From Rugalucina vietnamica (Eukaryota; Mollusca; Bivalvia; Lucinida; Lucinidae), in NCBI GenBank assembly GCA_964017185.1, contig OZ024872.1, forward strand, positions 43,778,188 to 43,842,187: a stretch of DNA of 64,000 nucleotides, in the 5' to 3' direction. Each line of letters starts with the position of its first letter. Within the stretch, counting starts at the first letter, position 1. Below the pieces are notes generated by a model. The model was not told where the DNA came from. It was given only the letters and a program-made list of their open reading frames with translations, and ran no database searches. Below, piece after piece: positions 1 through 12,500 of this stretch. The position numbers and the translations under genes were made by a program.

Positions 1-1298
1 ATCTGAAATGCCAAGGAGTGTTGATTCCTACAACGCCTATTTTTGGGGATAAGGTCATCCGTGGGTATTTTTGCTCTCCCTTTTAGACCTTTGTAAAGTA
101 ATATAATTCTATTATCCTTCCTTCTTTTCTGCAGGGATTCCCATTTTAGTTTTTTAAGGATGCCAGTCATACTACCTTTTTCATATGTATAGTTCCTAGT
201 TACAAACCTAGCCGCACGCTTTTGCACCTTCTCCAAATCATCTATCAAACCTTCATAATGAGGGTCCCAAACTGAGCTACCATATTCAAGAATAGGTCTC
301 ACCAGACCTTTATAGGCAGCTTCTCTCACATCTTGGGGGCAAGAGAACAGATTTCGTCTCAAAAAACCAAGGGTCCTATTGGCTTTGGTACACACATTGC
401 TGATGTGAGTATTCCATTTTAAATCCTTAGTTATTGTTACACCAAGATATTTGATACTCTCAACATTTTCCAACACAGTACCCTCAAGCTTGTAAGAAGC
501 CTGAATTTTACTAGTACGTTTATTTGTCAGCTGCATCATGTTGCACTTGACAGGTTGAAATCTCATACCCCATTTCCTGGCCCAACTACCTAATCGATCA
601 ATATCCTTCTGAAGTTTCACTGTATCCTCCACATTCTTAATTTCACGATAACAAACACAATCATCAGCAAAGAGTCTGATTTCCGATTCAATATCTGAGG
701 TGATATCATTTATATGCAACGAAAACAACAAGGGGCCGAGAACGGTGCCCTGTGGGACACCAGATACAACAGGAGCCCAGTCTGATTTAACGCCATTAAC
801 CACAACTCTTTGTTGTCTATAGCAAAGGAAGGCATCAATCCATTTAATTGTCTTCCCACCAATTCCATAACTGAACAATTTGCTTTTAAGGAGTTCATGC
901 GGAGGAGTGTCAAAAGCTTTTTCGAAATCCAAGATAAATGTGTCAACCTGACCTTGATTGTCTAAGATTTTTGCCCAGTCATCAATCACTGTAGCTAACT
1001 GGGTTTCACAACTGTGGGATTTCCTGAATGCATGTTGCCTGTCTGACAAAAGTTTATGATGATCCAAATGGGACATGATATTAGAACACACTATATGTTC
1101 CAGAAGTTTGCAGGGTACACAGGTCAAGGAAACTGGACGATAGTTGCAAGCAAGAGACCTGTCAGCCTTTTTGAACAGGGGACAAATGTTTGCTAAAGAC
1201 CATTCTTTGGGGATTTCACCCGAGTCTATTGACTGTTGAAAAAGATGTGCAAAAACAGGACCTAGCTCAGATGCCAATTCCTTAAGGACTCTGGGGTG
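1..1298 (-). pseudogene. LINE reverse transcriptase, partial
   Basis: Reads as a LINE RT in one open frame down to base 1. Motifs in order: NYRPVSLTCVPCKLLEH, DRQHAFRKSHSCETQL, DTFILDFEKAFDTPPHELL, SGVPQGTVLGPLLFSLHIND, and the catalytic box LFADDCVCYREI near position 680. Next come KWGMRFQPVKCNMMQL and YGSSVWDPHYEGL, ending in RNQHSLAFQI at the window edge. The catalytic FADD is intact. The frame differs by one from the endonuclease frame. Homology to the CR1/Jockey assemblage is recalled, not searched. Confidence 0.9.
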
Positions 1299-2718
1299 AA
1301 CACATCCGTAAACTGACCATTGAATTCACCAGCCTTTTCAAAATCTGATTCAGCAAGACCACTTCCATTTCGCTTTTTCAAAGGGGGGATACCTTGAACA
1401 TCTTTTTTCTGACTATTTATGTACCGATAAAAATCTCTTGGATTAGCCTTAACATCACCAACCAAGTTATTTACATACAACTCATGCTGTTTTCTGATAT
1501 CTGCTTTGATTTCTCTTCTCAAAGTTTCAAATTTCGTTCTAAATTTTGCATTCCCAGTTTTCTTCGCTTTAGCGTGAGTTGCATTTTTTCTACGAATCTT
1601 TCTTCTTATTTCAGGAGTTAACCATGGGACTGAGGAAACTGAGCGACTAGTCTTTGATGGGATATGTTTATCCACTGATTCCTGGATAAAAGATGTGATC
1701 AAATTAAAGTTTTCTTGAACCGACCGTGTGCCAGAGTAACCGTTGAAATATTTCTCCTTTGCAAATTTAAGGGCATCACCTTTCATAGATTCATAATCAC
1801 CTTTCTGATATTTATACACCTTTCTCTTAGGTTTCTTGATGGGGGGAATAACTATTTTCAAAGTTCCAGAGACAATGTCATGATCACTAAGCCTGTCCGG
1901 GGAATGAATATCATCAAATTGTCCGGGAAGTGAAGTGATAATCAAATCCAATGTGTTTTGTCCTCTTGTGGGGAAGTGCACTACCTGTTCCAATTCGTGG
2001 TCACTTATAATTTCTACCAACTTTGCACCTTCAGACACGCTCAATGAAAAACCTAGTTTGTTGAGTCTATCTGGCCAAACAATATCTCTGAAGTTGAAAT
2101 CACCCATGACATGGACCGAGGGGGGTTTGTTTCCTTTATGTAAAGTTTTCACCTTTTCAAGTTGGTCTTTGAATAACTCAAGTTCCTCTATCTTACCATC
2201 TGGAGGTCGATACCAACTTGCCACAAAATGTGAAGTTTTGTTCGCAAATACCTTTACCCAAACTGATTCGGAGCCGTTTTCCAATTCAGTGATCGGCATA
2301 TGAGGAATATCTTTGTGTATAAGTAACATCACACCACCGCCGTCAAGAGTTCTATCTTTTCTATACACATTGTAAGGACAAGTTTCTGGGAACAATTCTG
2401 AAGTTGAAATAGTGTTGTCAATTTTAGTTTCTTGAATTGCAACAATCTGAGGTTGATGGAGATCAAGAAATGCCAACAACTCAAGTTTTTTACCTCTAAT
2501 ACTATTGATATTTATGCTTGAGAATTTTAACCCACTGATAAATTTATTTTTGTTTGTACCTGAACCACATGTTTTAGTACCACAGCTACTATCGTTTGAC
2601 AATGGAGCAAATCTATTTTGTTCTTCCAAGTTTAATTGATCAGAAAAGAATGAATCCGAAAAGTTGAAGAAGTCACATTTTGGGCAAATCCATGAACAAT
2701 TTGAAACGATCGACCTAA
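1262..2718 (-). CDS. LINE endonuclease domain
   Basis: An open frame for an exonuclease-endonuclease-phosphatase fold that would nick target DNA. Visible catalytic motifs in order: NINSIRG near the start, QETKI (catalytic Glu), SWYRPP, GDFNFRDIVW (Asp/Asn) and LSDHDIVSG (the terminal Asp-His pair). A basic stretch and the start of the linker to the RT follow (DFYRYINSQKK). There is no convincing ATG at 2629: the codon there is TTG and the frame stays open to about 2718, where CSWICPKC resembles the end of a PHD finger. The stop at 1262 lies just after the deletion junction and probably results from it. Confidence 0.85.
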
Positions 2719-2730
2719 AGCTGTGACTGA

Positions 2731-2757
2731 CTGTCTGTCTGTCTTTCTGTCTGTCTG

Positions 2758-2814
<57 letters not shown>
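2731..2814. repeat. (TCTG)n microsatellite
   Basis: About twenty tandem TCTG units directly at the 5' end of the LINE, with one early interruption (TCTTTC). Confidence 0.95.
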
Positions 2815-2816
<2 letters not shown>

Positions 2817-2965
2817 ACACCATATATAGACTGGAGAGTTACATATGGCATTTAGACAATGAACAATGACAATGGATAAACACATGACCAATAAACATAG
2901 AGACATGAAATGCATATATACAAATAACATGTACATGTAAATCAATACAAACAGATCATGAAAAA

Positions 2966-3390
2966 TATAGGGATCAACCATGGTTTTCAGTGTTCAAACA
3001 TTCGATGGATCACGAGGAAGGTGTTTGAACACAAGGCCGCAGGCCGCGTGTTCAAACACCTTCCGAGTGATCCAGCGAATGTTTGAACACTGAAACAAAC
3101 CATGGTTGATCGCTATTCTTGCATTTTCACTCTAATCCACTTAAAATCTCATTGAAATGACATTAACAACGTAAAAACTCACCGAAAACCGCGGAGCTTC
3201 TCCAACGTCGGCCATTTTGTTTAGAACGAAACACATGACGTCACGTCGCATTGACCAATGACGTCGGCCAAAACCCATGTTCAAACGGCACGTGAATTTC
3301 ATTATTTGAACATGGGTTTTGCAGTTTGAACACGGCTTTCGACCAATCGAAAACGGCTTCAAACAGCTATGCGCATAGATATCTATGCAA
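2966..3390. repeat. Foldback repeat plus interspersed repeat body
   Basis: Positions 2977-3107 form a long imperfect hairpin: arms carrying GTGTTCAAACATTCG and AGGTGTTTGAACAC fold on each other around GGCCGCAGGCC. The following 280 bases contain paired motifs (CAAAACCCATGTTCAAA twice, in opposite directions). They match, in reverse orientation, the segment at 20405-20600, which shows that this is a dispersed repeat. Confidence 0.7.
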
Positions 3391-3400
3391 GAAAAAAAGT

Positions 3401-4108
3401 TTAAAGCCAGATGTACGTAATTGAAGGCGCTCAAAGGAACGTGCGTATCTAAGGGTCGAAACGTCATTTTTACGCCGCATTCGTAACGTCGGTTTTCGCT
3501 CGAAACGTCATTTCAAGCGTCAGTTTACGTTCGGAAAACAAAACTATGTACATACAATTATCCAGAGGACTTCAGGAATGTAAACATTTTGATATTATTT
3601 ATTATTTTTGCTCAAAATATAGATTTTGGACATGTTATCCCAAAGAAAACAGAATTTGCATGACAGTAAAAAATATTGAATGCTAAATAGCGTCGGAAAT
3701 TTTGGCGCCAAATCGACGTCGCGCATAAAACGTACTGAATTCAGCAACGACTACCTCTCTTCGCACGCTTAATGCAGGAAAACGAATCCGGTAACTAAGG
3801 ACTTTCTCGTTATGTACTTGTAGTTCAGGAATTTCTGTAATACATATCAGTTTTTTAAAAAATCCTACCGTGGATTTTTTTAAATATATCAAGAAAATCA
3901 ACAAAAAGGGGTCTAAAAATCGCATTTTACGTTGACGTCAATGTATTTTCGCTCTCAAATTTGACGATTTCGAAGGCCGATATATCGGAAACAAGCTCGG
4001 AACGGTATCGATTTCTTTTCATTTTCGTATGCAGGACATCAAAATGTACTCACATGCAAAAAATAAAACATTTCTACCGTGAGGTCAATTACGTACATCT
4101 GGCTTTAA
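3401..4108. mobile_element. Non-autonomous DNA transposon with TTAA target sites
   Basis: Perfect 24-bp terminal inverted repeats (3401-3424 and 4085-4108). The TIR reads AGCCAGATGTACGTAATTGA once the flanking TTAA on each side is taken as target duplication, giving an element of about 700 bp (3405-4104). No coding capacity. TTAA duplication is typical of piggyBac and Kolobok-type elements; I cannot assign the superfamily. Confidence 0.8.
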
Positions 4109-4368
4109 GACGACATATAATGTGGTATCTACATGTACATGTACCACATTTTGCATAGGAGTGCCACATCATCAATTTTCGCTTTTACAGCTCAGTACCC
4201 TCACGGGCCAATGTACCCCCCCCCCCTCCCCTCCATAAGACCCCACTCAAGTTTATACGGTAAAACTTTCGTTCTCACCAATGCAGTTCTAACAAGTACC
4301 CACTGGCCGATGCGGTCTTAACGACTACTCTCAATCAATGTTTTAAGCCTAAATATTGAAAACATCGT

Positions 4369-4411
<43 letters not shown>

Positions 4412-4835
4412 CTACCTACCTACCTACCTACCTACCTACCTACCTACCTATACTGCAGCACCCTCTCACGAGTATTATGTGCAGTCAGTGCAAGAATAAA
4501 AGCTAGATTCTGGCAGAGATTAAAAGATGATAGTGTTTATAGTGAGGTTTATTTTTTACAGACGAAAAAAATCTCAGTGTATATCGCATGGGCGTGTTTT
4601 CGTATTGCATTCTTTCATTCATTCGTTCTTTACATGCAGTTCAGATCTTTTTTCTTTTTTTTTTCTTTCATCCATGTATTTGTTCGTCCGCCCACCCGTT
4701 CATTCGTTTCAAAATCCAGTTTGTTAAAAAAATAGTTTCTGTGACTTTTTTTAAAAAAACTCTTAGATTTCAATATACATGTATTCACTGAAGAGGGTAA
4801 CTGAATGATTTCCCATCACTGTCCTGAATGGATCT
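4109..4835. other. Intergenic low-complexity stretch
   Basis: Holds a poly-C run near 4207, a poly-T tract followed by (CTAC)n at 4369-4451, and degenerate pieces of the CATYACG hairpin MITE (around 4258-4310 and 4570-4610). No gene seen. Confidence 0.7.
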
Positions 4836-5047
4836 TCATTCATTCATTCATTCATTCATTCATTCATTCATTCATTCATTCATTCATTCATTCATTTTGT
4901 TCGTTCTTTCTTTCACCCTTCCACTCATTCATTCATTCATTCATTCATTCATTCATTCATTCATTCATTCATTCATTCATTCATTCATTCATTCATTCAT
5001 TCATTTTCATTCATTCATTCATTCATTCATTCATTCATTCATTCATT
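4836..5047. repeat. (ATTC)n tetranucleotide microsatellite
   Basis: About fifty ATTC units with a short T/C-rich interruption around 4897-4927. Translations of this tract give Phe-Ile-His-Ser repeats that are not genes. Confidence 0.97.
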
Positions 5048-5159
5048 TCTTAAATTTCTTTCTTTTTTTTTTCTTTCTCGTTGGAATCGATCACAGACAT
5101 CTGAAATTCGTTTTTCTCGTGATGGGGCTCAGTTAACGCACACTTAGGTAATTAATTTT

Positions 5160-5426
5160 GTGCGCTCAAGTGAACCGTATCAAAGGCGCATAACTCTTGA
5201 AACACTTTGGTAGCGACATCTTCCGGTGTGCTGAAAATGGAAAGAAAGAAGAAACCCCGCGTCAACGAGACACAGATTCCGTTCTTATTTATTGTTGAAA
5301 TTGAGTTTTGTGATTGCTGTATATATTTACAATATGAGTCAATATATTAACAGTCAATAAAATGAATTTAATGTTATTTTGAAGAAAATATTGCGAAATT
5401 AGTGACCCGCAATCAAAACAAATAAA
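5160..5426 (+). promoter_or_regulatory. Presumed promoter/5' UTR of the ZNF839-like gene
   Basis: Sequence between the microsatellite block and the start codon. An ETS-type CTTCCGG occurs at 5220-5226. An upstream ATG at 5236 opens a 35-codon frame that stops before the main start, a possible uORF. No TATA box in an obvious position. Assignment rests on location only. Confidence 0.4.
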
Positions 5427-6591
5427 ATGGCGGATACAGTAACTGGCCAAAATGAAATTCTGAACATGAATCACAGTGCAGATGACAGCTCTGAGACTGT
5501 GGCAGTTCTACACAATGAAGATACTGTGGGTCAGGGGAATGTGGAAGACGGCGTGAATGAAGCGTATATTTTTCAGGAAGCGTTTGGGGAAGCTTCTGAT
5601 GCACTGGCTGAAGCCGGGCAACAGATACAGTACACAATGGAAGGTGGTGTAGAGCTACAGGAGGGTGACATAATTGATACCCCAGATGGCCCAGTGCGAT
5701 TAGCAATTAACCTGGCAGCCACAGAGGAAGGACAGATCGTTGAAAATTATAACAACGATGGTTATCAGGTTGTTGCTGCGAACAATCAACCTGCTGCGGA
5801 TGCTGCTCAACAACAAGAAGTGGCTGAATCGATAGATACTAATATGATTCCACAGAACTCTGAACTTGGGGTTCCAGCTCAAAATGGCGCTTCAAACATT
5901 GTTATGCAAATACCAGCCATGCAGCCATTGCAGAGGATGGTTAACGATGTACCTCGAGGTGTGTTAAAGACGGAGGTAGTATCTGATGGGTCGCCCTTGG
6001 GTTCAAGCACCAACCCAATCAGAATCATTCAACAGGGAAATCAATACATCCCAGTGCAACAGTTATCGACTGATCAACTTCAACAAATAATGCAAGTCGT
6101 ACAACAACAACAGCTTACCAAACAAAGTGCTGATACTGGCTCTAGTGTGCTTTTTAACCCACAGACTAATACCCGCATTGTTTATCGCGTAATCTATCCC
6201 TCAGAATTACACAAAGATGGTGAAAATAAAATCAAAGGGGAAGAACAAGAAAATTCAGGTCAAGAAATAGTTCATGAACGACCTAAGAGACAATACAAGA
6301 AGCGACAAAAAGAGGATGATCATGAAGAAAAATTTGAAACCCCAGAATTATCAAAAGAAGAAAAAGAGGCAAGAAAAAAGAAGAGGCTAAAAACAAGGTC
6401 GGGTCGAGTCTCAAAACCTCCAAAACATATGGTGAAAGACTTCAAACACATCCACGTGTTAGACTATGATGAGGATTACGATGATTCGGACGGAGGTTAC
6501 TCAGATTTTAGACCCAGTGATCCGGAAGATGATGATGAATCTAGCAGGAGCTCATCCAAGAAAGATGAGGATACAAATTATCTCTTGACTG
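5427..6591 (+). CDS. ZNF839: ZNF839-like exon 1
   Basis: 388 codons plus one base. The ATG has a good context (AAAATGGCG). Encodes an acidic N-terminus, Gln-rich segments (LQQIMQVVQQQQ), a Lys/Arg-rich nuclear-localisation-like stretch (RPKRQYKKRQKE, then KKKRLKTRSGRVSKPPK) and a terminal Asp/Ser-rich tail. The donor is TG|GTAATA. A MITE starts only 8 bases into the intron. Confidence 0.88.
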
Positions 6592-9500
6592 GTAATAAAT
6601 GAGCCGCCTCATGGGAAAACCAACAAATTGAATGTGGTTTCCGAACGAGTCTGACACAAATCAGGCTGTACAATCACAGAAGCAGGCTAGAAGCTTGAAA
6701 TTTCGGATTTAGGAAGAAGAAGTGTACTATCCTTGTAGCGAAAACAAAAGCGCTGATCAGCTTCGCGGTCACTTCGAAGCTGATCTGCATCTTTGTTTTC
6801 GCATATGCAGATTGTTGGTTTTCTCATGAGGAGGCTCAAATGGATGCATGTCATAAGACACCAGATTCCAGGTTTTCAGTCTAGGTCTATGGCGCAAATC
6901 ACACGTCAGGCTGCATAGCCTCATAAGTTAGCTACATTCATGAAATTTCAGATTTATCATTTATGATTTAGAAAGAAAATGGGATCAAACTATCTATCTT
7001 TAGGCAAAACATTGAATCAGATGCTAAATATATTATTTATTCACACACAACAACCAGCTGACAGCGCAAAAGTGACCTGATGTGTGACAAAACTATAATT
7101 AAGGATGATACTCTGATACCCTCAGGGTTTGCATAAAGCCTGGGTTTTAGCTTTTTGCCTAAGTAACCCAGAGGGTTTTACTGTTTCTAAGTGGATGGGT
7201 TTTGGGGTTTTATTGGTTTAATGAACCAATTGGTTATGACATATCCTATCCTCGGCAAGGCGGTTCAAACGAGTTCCCACAATCTATGTTTTGGAACAAA
7301 AATACAAAAAAATAGGTATATCCTTGTATTATGTATACCAGAGAATTTTTGACAATTTTAGGAAGGGGTCCTAGGGATTGGGAAAATTAGTGGTGTTGAC
7401 CCTGAAACTGGGAAACTTTCACAACATTAAATGTTGAAATTTTTTCCACTAGTCTGAAATAGTATTTAGAAGATTAAGGCTATTCATTGTTTAAAATGAT
7501 TAAACAATGCTTATAATCTAAGTAAACATCATTTCAAACAGCAGAGTTTTACATGTAATTTGACAATGTCTGGAATTGTTGAAAATTATTTTTAGCTGTG
7601 ATTGTGAATTTTTTCTCCTGTCCAAATTGGGGAAAAAATCAGCAAAATTTCATTGGGAATGGGGCCTTATTTCTGCCCCTGAGATGCCTGAAAAAAAAAA
7701 AAAAAATCCCTGACACCCCAGTTTTACAATATAAAAGTGGGGTTTAACATGGACATATTATCCTGATGCTATGGTGGGATGGTAATGCTACTCACTTTGT
7801 AAACCTTAACCATGGGGTTGTGGGTTTGATTTTTGGCTTCTCCAATCAACTGAATGAGCCTAGGCGACTCCTGTCTCATTATTACCATTGCTGTATCCCT
7901 GTTTGTAAGCTGTGAATCATAGCCAATGATTTTTTTCTGGGTGTCTCAGGCTGAAATAAGGCCTTATTCCCAATGCAATTTAGGTGACTTTTTTCCCAAT
8001 CTGAAGAGAAAAAGATCTTAATCCAAGCTGAAAATACTTTTCAACAGTTCCATACATTGTGAAATTCAAACTTTGCTGTTTGAAATGGTGTTTTACTTTG
8101 ATTAAAAGTTATTTAATGATTCTAAATGAAATACAATGTACCTTAATAAGCTAGGTCACATTTGGACATTATCAACTTGGAAGGTTTTAAAATTTCCCAA
8201 AGTTTCCCAAAGTCATGGTCTACGCCGCTAAATTTACCAGTCAGAAAGGCCCTAGGACCCATTCCCAAAATTGCCAAAAAAATCCCAGATAGCACACAAT
8301 ATTGATTCATCATTTCCTAATATAGTATGTATGTCATTTCAGGCATTGGTTCACATAGGCCGAAGAACTGGAAGTGTCATCATTGTGGTAAAGCCTACAT
8401 TGGTCGAGCAGGACTGACGCGACATCTCACACTGTATCCTGATCATGGTAAACTGGACCCTAATGCAGACGAAATGGGTAGGTAAAAGCTTGTAAACACA
8501 ATATAAAGAAAAAATATAGCTTGTGATTGCTAAGCATTTTGTGTTTGATGCTATTGAATTTGTAAATGATGATCCACTTGAATGGCTGATACATTTGAGC
8601 CATCCCATGGGAAAACCAACAATCTGCATAGGCGAAAACAAAGACGCAGATCAGCTTCGCGGTAACCGCGAAGCTGATCAGCGCCTTTGTTTTCGCTACT
8701 CGGATAGTACAATTCCTCCTCTACTTAACTCCAAAATTTCAAGCTTCTAGCCTGCTTCTGTGCTTGTACAGGCCGGTTTGTGTCAGACCTGTTCGGAAAC
8801 CACATTGTTGGTTTTCCCACGAGACGGCTCATTTGTAGAGCTCAGATCTATACCTGGTCTCTGATCTGTACCCACGACGTCCCTGACCTGTAACCACATT
8901 TTCCATGTACTCTAATATTATCCTATGCACATCTCTAATCTATAACCACATTTAATCATCGTAGCTATCGCAAAATCCATTAAAGAAGTATCTGGGGTAA
9001 TATGTGTTTGGGTATAAACATGAAAGATACAGATCAGAAAAAGCGTGGGTACAGCTCAGAAAACATAATTTCTCGTTGGTACAGATCAGAGAAAGCGTGG
9101 GTATGCATGGGAGAACATAATTATATTAATGTGGGTACGGATTAGAGAATGCATGGGTACAGATCAGAGAGTGGATACAGATCAGGGCCTGGGTACAGAT
9201 TAGAGTCCTGCACATTTGTAGATCTAAGAAACTTAGTTGTTGTTTTTTTGACTTAATGCAAATTGAGATCAGACTGTGCTGGAGAAGTAATGTGTTAACT
9301 TGAAGATCTTTTAAGTGCAGTCAGAGAAATTACTGTTCAATAGTTCACAACTTTTTCTATTGGAGATGCTCATTCAAAGCACCTTTGTAAGCATTGAGCA
9401 CACAACTTTTCTTTGAGAAAAAAACACATCATTTTCTTTGCCAAATGCCTCCCTTTAATTATTAGACTAGAAGCCTCTTTATCATAGCGGTTAAGCCACT

Positions 9501-12500
9501 TGACTCGTAAACAAGGGTCTCTGGTTTGATTCCAGGCTTCTTCAGTCTTTGAGACGAGACATTTTATTTAACCGAGGTCCCCTCTCCATAATTCTTGTGT
9601 GGGAGGTTAAACCTGAAATTAACCAAACTATTGACAAATTGACATATTTTTCTTCAACCGAACTATTGACAATTTGATATATCTTTCATCAGAGCCTAAC
9701 CCCTCAGCAGTGACACCATCAGCAGAAACACCCACTGATCCAGATGCTGAAAATTCCAATGCATACTCAGAAGATTCTGCCAATATATCAGTAACACCGC
9801 CATCAGGGACTGCGAACGGGGTTACCCCAGTTGATGGTGAGACTCCAGGGAACGGTGTCACACCTGTGAATGGTGTTGCACCAGTGAATGGTGTCACTCC
9901 AGTAAATGGTGTAACCAGTGCTGCTAGTATGTCGGAAGACAGTCGTGACTCTTCCTCTAGTATTTCCTATACACCTCGACCCCGTGGCAGGGGGAGGGGT
10001 AGGGGTAGGGGAAGGAGGGGTCGGCCGGCGTGGGGCCGCCCTCCAATGACGGGGACAGGGAGAGGAAGGGGCGGAACTAAGAGTCATTACAATGCTGATC
10101 CTGAAATGAGAAGAAGAAACAGATTGAAAGAGGTTTCAAGATATTAATTTTTTAAACAGTACAATGTACATGTATTTCTTTTTAGCTCACCTGAGCCGAA
10201 GGCTCACAAGGTGAGCTTATAGGATGGCCATGCTCCGTCGTTGTCGTCGTCCACAATTTCAAAGATCTTCTCTGAAACCGCTGGGCCAATCAAAGCCAAA
10301 CTTCATGTGGAGCATCCTTAAGAAGGGGGAACGAAAGTTTATATAAATTGTCCAGGTTACATGACCAAGATGGCCGCCATGCCCATATATGGTAAAAACC
10401 ATAAAAAAATCTTCTTCTCTGGAACCAGTGTACCAATTTTAACGAAACTTGTTATGTAGCATTTGGGACTCTGGCCCATCATAGTTTATATAAATCATGA
10501 CCTTTGGTAGACCTTGACCTATTTTATGGCAAGGTCAATTTTGGTTACATAGGCTTTTTAATGGAAAAAAGTGAAAACATTGATTTTTCAGGAAGTTTTG
10601 AAGCCTATGATCTGAAAGTTGGTAGATACAGACAACATGTTGAGCCAATGAAGTGTTGTGAGTATTAAAGGTCAAGGTCATTTCTTGACCTTGGCCAAAG
10701 GTCAGTTACAAATTAAATGTTAAACTTAATTTTTTCTGTAACTGCATGACCAATCAAAGCCATATTTTATAGATGGGGGAACGAAAATTTATATAAATGG
10801 TCGAGGTCACATGACCAAGATGGCCGCCATGGCTATAAATAGCAAAAAACCTTTAAAAATCTTCTTCTCCAGAACCAGAAGGCCTACAATTTTGAAACTT
10901 GGCATGAAGCATCAGGGGGAGGAGGTTTATATTAATCATGACCCTGGAATGACCTTGACCTATTGTAAGGCAAGGTCAACATAGGTCGCCCATGCTTTTG
11001 AATGGGGAAAATTGTCAAAATGTCATTTGAAGGGAAAAGCTTTATGGAAATGGGCAAATGGACTGAAAATTTATGATTGGACCCCAGGGGCAGGTCTGCC
11101 CCCACCCTGTGGCAATTTACATGTATATTACCATAATATTCAAAGATCTTCTTCTCTGAAACTGCCTGGCCAATCAAAGCCAAACTTCATGTGGAGCATT
11201 CTCAGGAAGGGAAAATGAAAGTTTATATAAAATGATCAAGGTCACATGATCAAGATGGCCACCATGGTTATAAATAGCAAAAACTTTTAAAATTCTTCTT
11301 CCCCAGAACCAGAAGGCCTATGATTTTGAAGCTAAGGCAATGGAGCTCTACAAAGTGTATATAAATTATGACCTTGGGATGACCTTGATCTATTTTACGG
11401 CAAGGTCAACATAGGTTGCCTATGCATTTGAATGGGGAAATTTAGTAAAATGTTATTAAATGGGGGAAACTTGATGTGAGTATGCAAATGGACAGAAGAT
11501 TTATGGTTATGAAGAAAAAAAATTGTCCTCAGGGTTCGTCTGCCCCTGTCCCGGGGCTATATACATGTATATGACCATAATATTCAAACATCTTCTTCTC
11601 TGAAACCGCTTGGCCAATCAAAGCCAAACATTAAGTGGAGCAGCGTTAGGAAAGGGGAGTGAAAGTTAATATAAATGGTCCAGGTCACATAACCAAGATG
11701 GCCGCCATCGCTATAATAGTAAAAACCATTATATATCTTCTTCAGAACCTGAAGACCTATGATTTTGAAACTTGGCCTGAAGCATCAATGAATACAGCTC
11801 TACAAAGTTTGTATAAATCATGACCCTGGGATGGCCTGACCTATTTTAGGGCAATGTCAGCCTAGGTTGCATATCCCAGTTCTCAGGTGAGCGTTTACAG
11901 GACCATTGGTCCTCTTGTTAAAATGTAGCTATACAGTTCAGCCTCATTATAATGTGCATCAATATAGTGTAGTTTTCAATATAACACCACCATTTCATGT
12001 CTCCAAAGGTGATTATATATACATGTACATGTATGTCTAATGTCAATTACAGTTTGGGTTATTACCTCTTTATAACACAGTTTCACTTTTAACACAGTCT
12101 GTTTCCAAAGATAGCATTATTATGAGGTTGACCTGTACCTATTTTAAGGGTGCTACATAATAGTACATATACAGCCAATATACAGCTACGTGTACACTCA
12201 ATTACATAAGGCAACTGACAGACAAGAGTTAGACTCACTGAAGTTGCCACCTATCCGCTATTAAATTTTTACTAGGGAAAGGCACCAGCAGTGGTCTAGT
12301 GGTAGAGAATCGGACATCAGATTGCGAGGTCAGTGGTTTGAACCCCACAGGAATGGAATTGTGCCCTTGTGCAGGATATGAGCCGCCACATGGGAAAACA
12401 AACAATCTGCATAGGCGAAAACAAAGACGCAGATCAGCTTCGCGGTAACCGCGAAGCTGATCAGCGCCTTTGTTTTCGCAACTCAGATAGTACAATACTT

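Larger units (their letters stand above)
1..2720 (-). mobile_element. CR1/Jockey-group LINE, endonuclease plus reverse transcriptase, internally deleted
   Basis: Minus-strand non-LTR retrotransposon. Reading leftwards: a PHD-like Cys motif (CSWICPKCDF), an apurinic-type endonuclease, then a reverse transcriptase that runs off the left edge of the window. The 3' end is therefore missing here. The right end abuts a (TCTG)n tract near 2731. Between the endonuclease tail (FTDVFTP) and the RT start (HPRVLKELASELGP) I see no linker. Full-length relatives usually have roughly 40-55 residues there. The junction near 1295 also shifts the frame, so this copy is an internally deleted, non-autonomous relic. 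A 3'-terminal piece of the same family lies at 59962-60258. Confidence 0.9.

Noticed and set aside
4805-5136. Open frames of 80-100 codons rich in Phe-Ile-His-Ser
   Set aside because: Translation of the (ATTC)n microsatellite.
8523-8750. Recurrent small frames with the peptide ICIGENKDADQLRGNREADQ
   Set aside because: They recur at many loci because they are translations of the TGAGCC MITE, including its palindrome; not a gene family.
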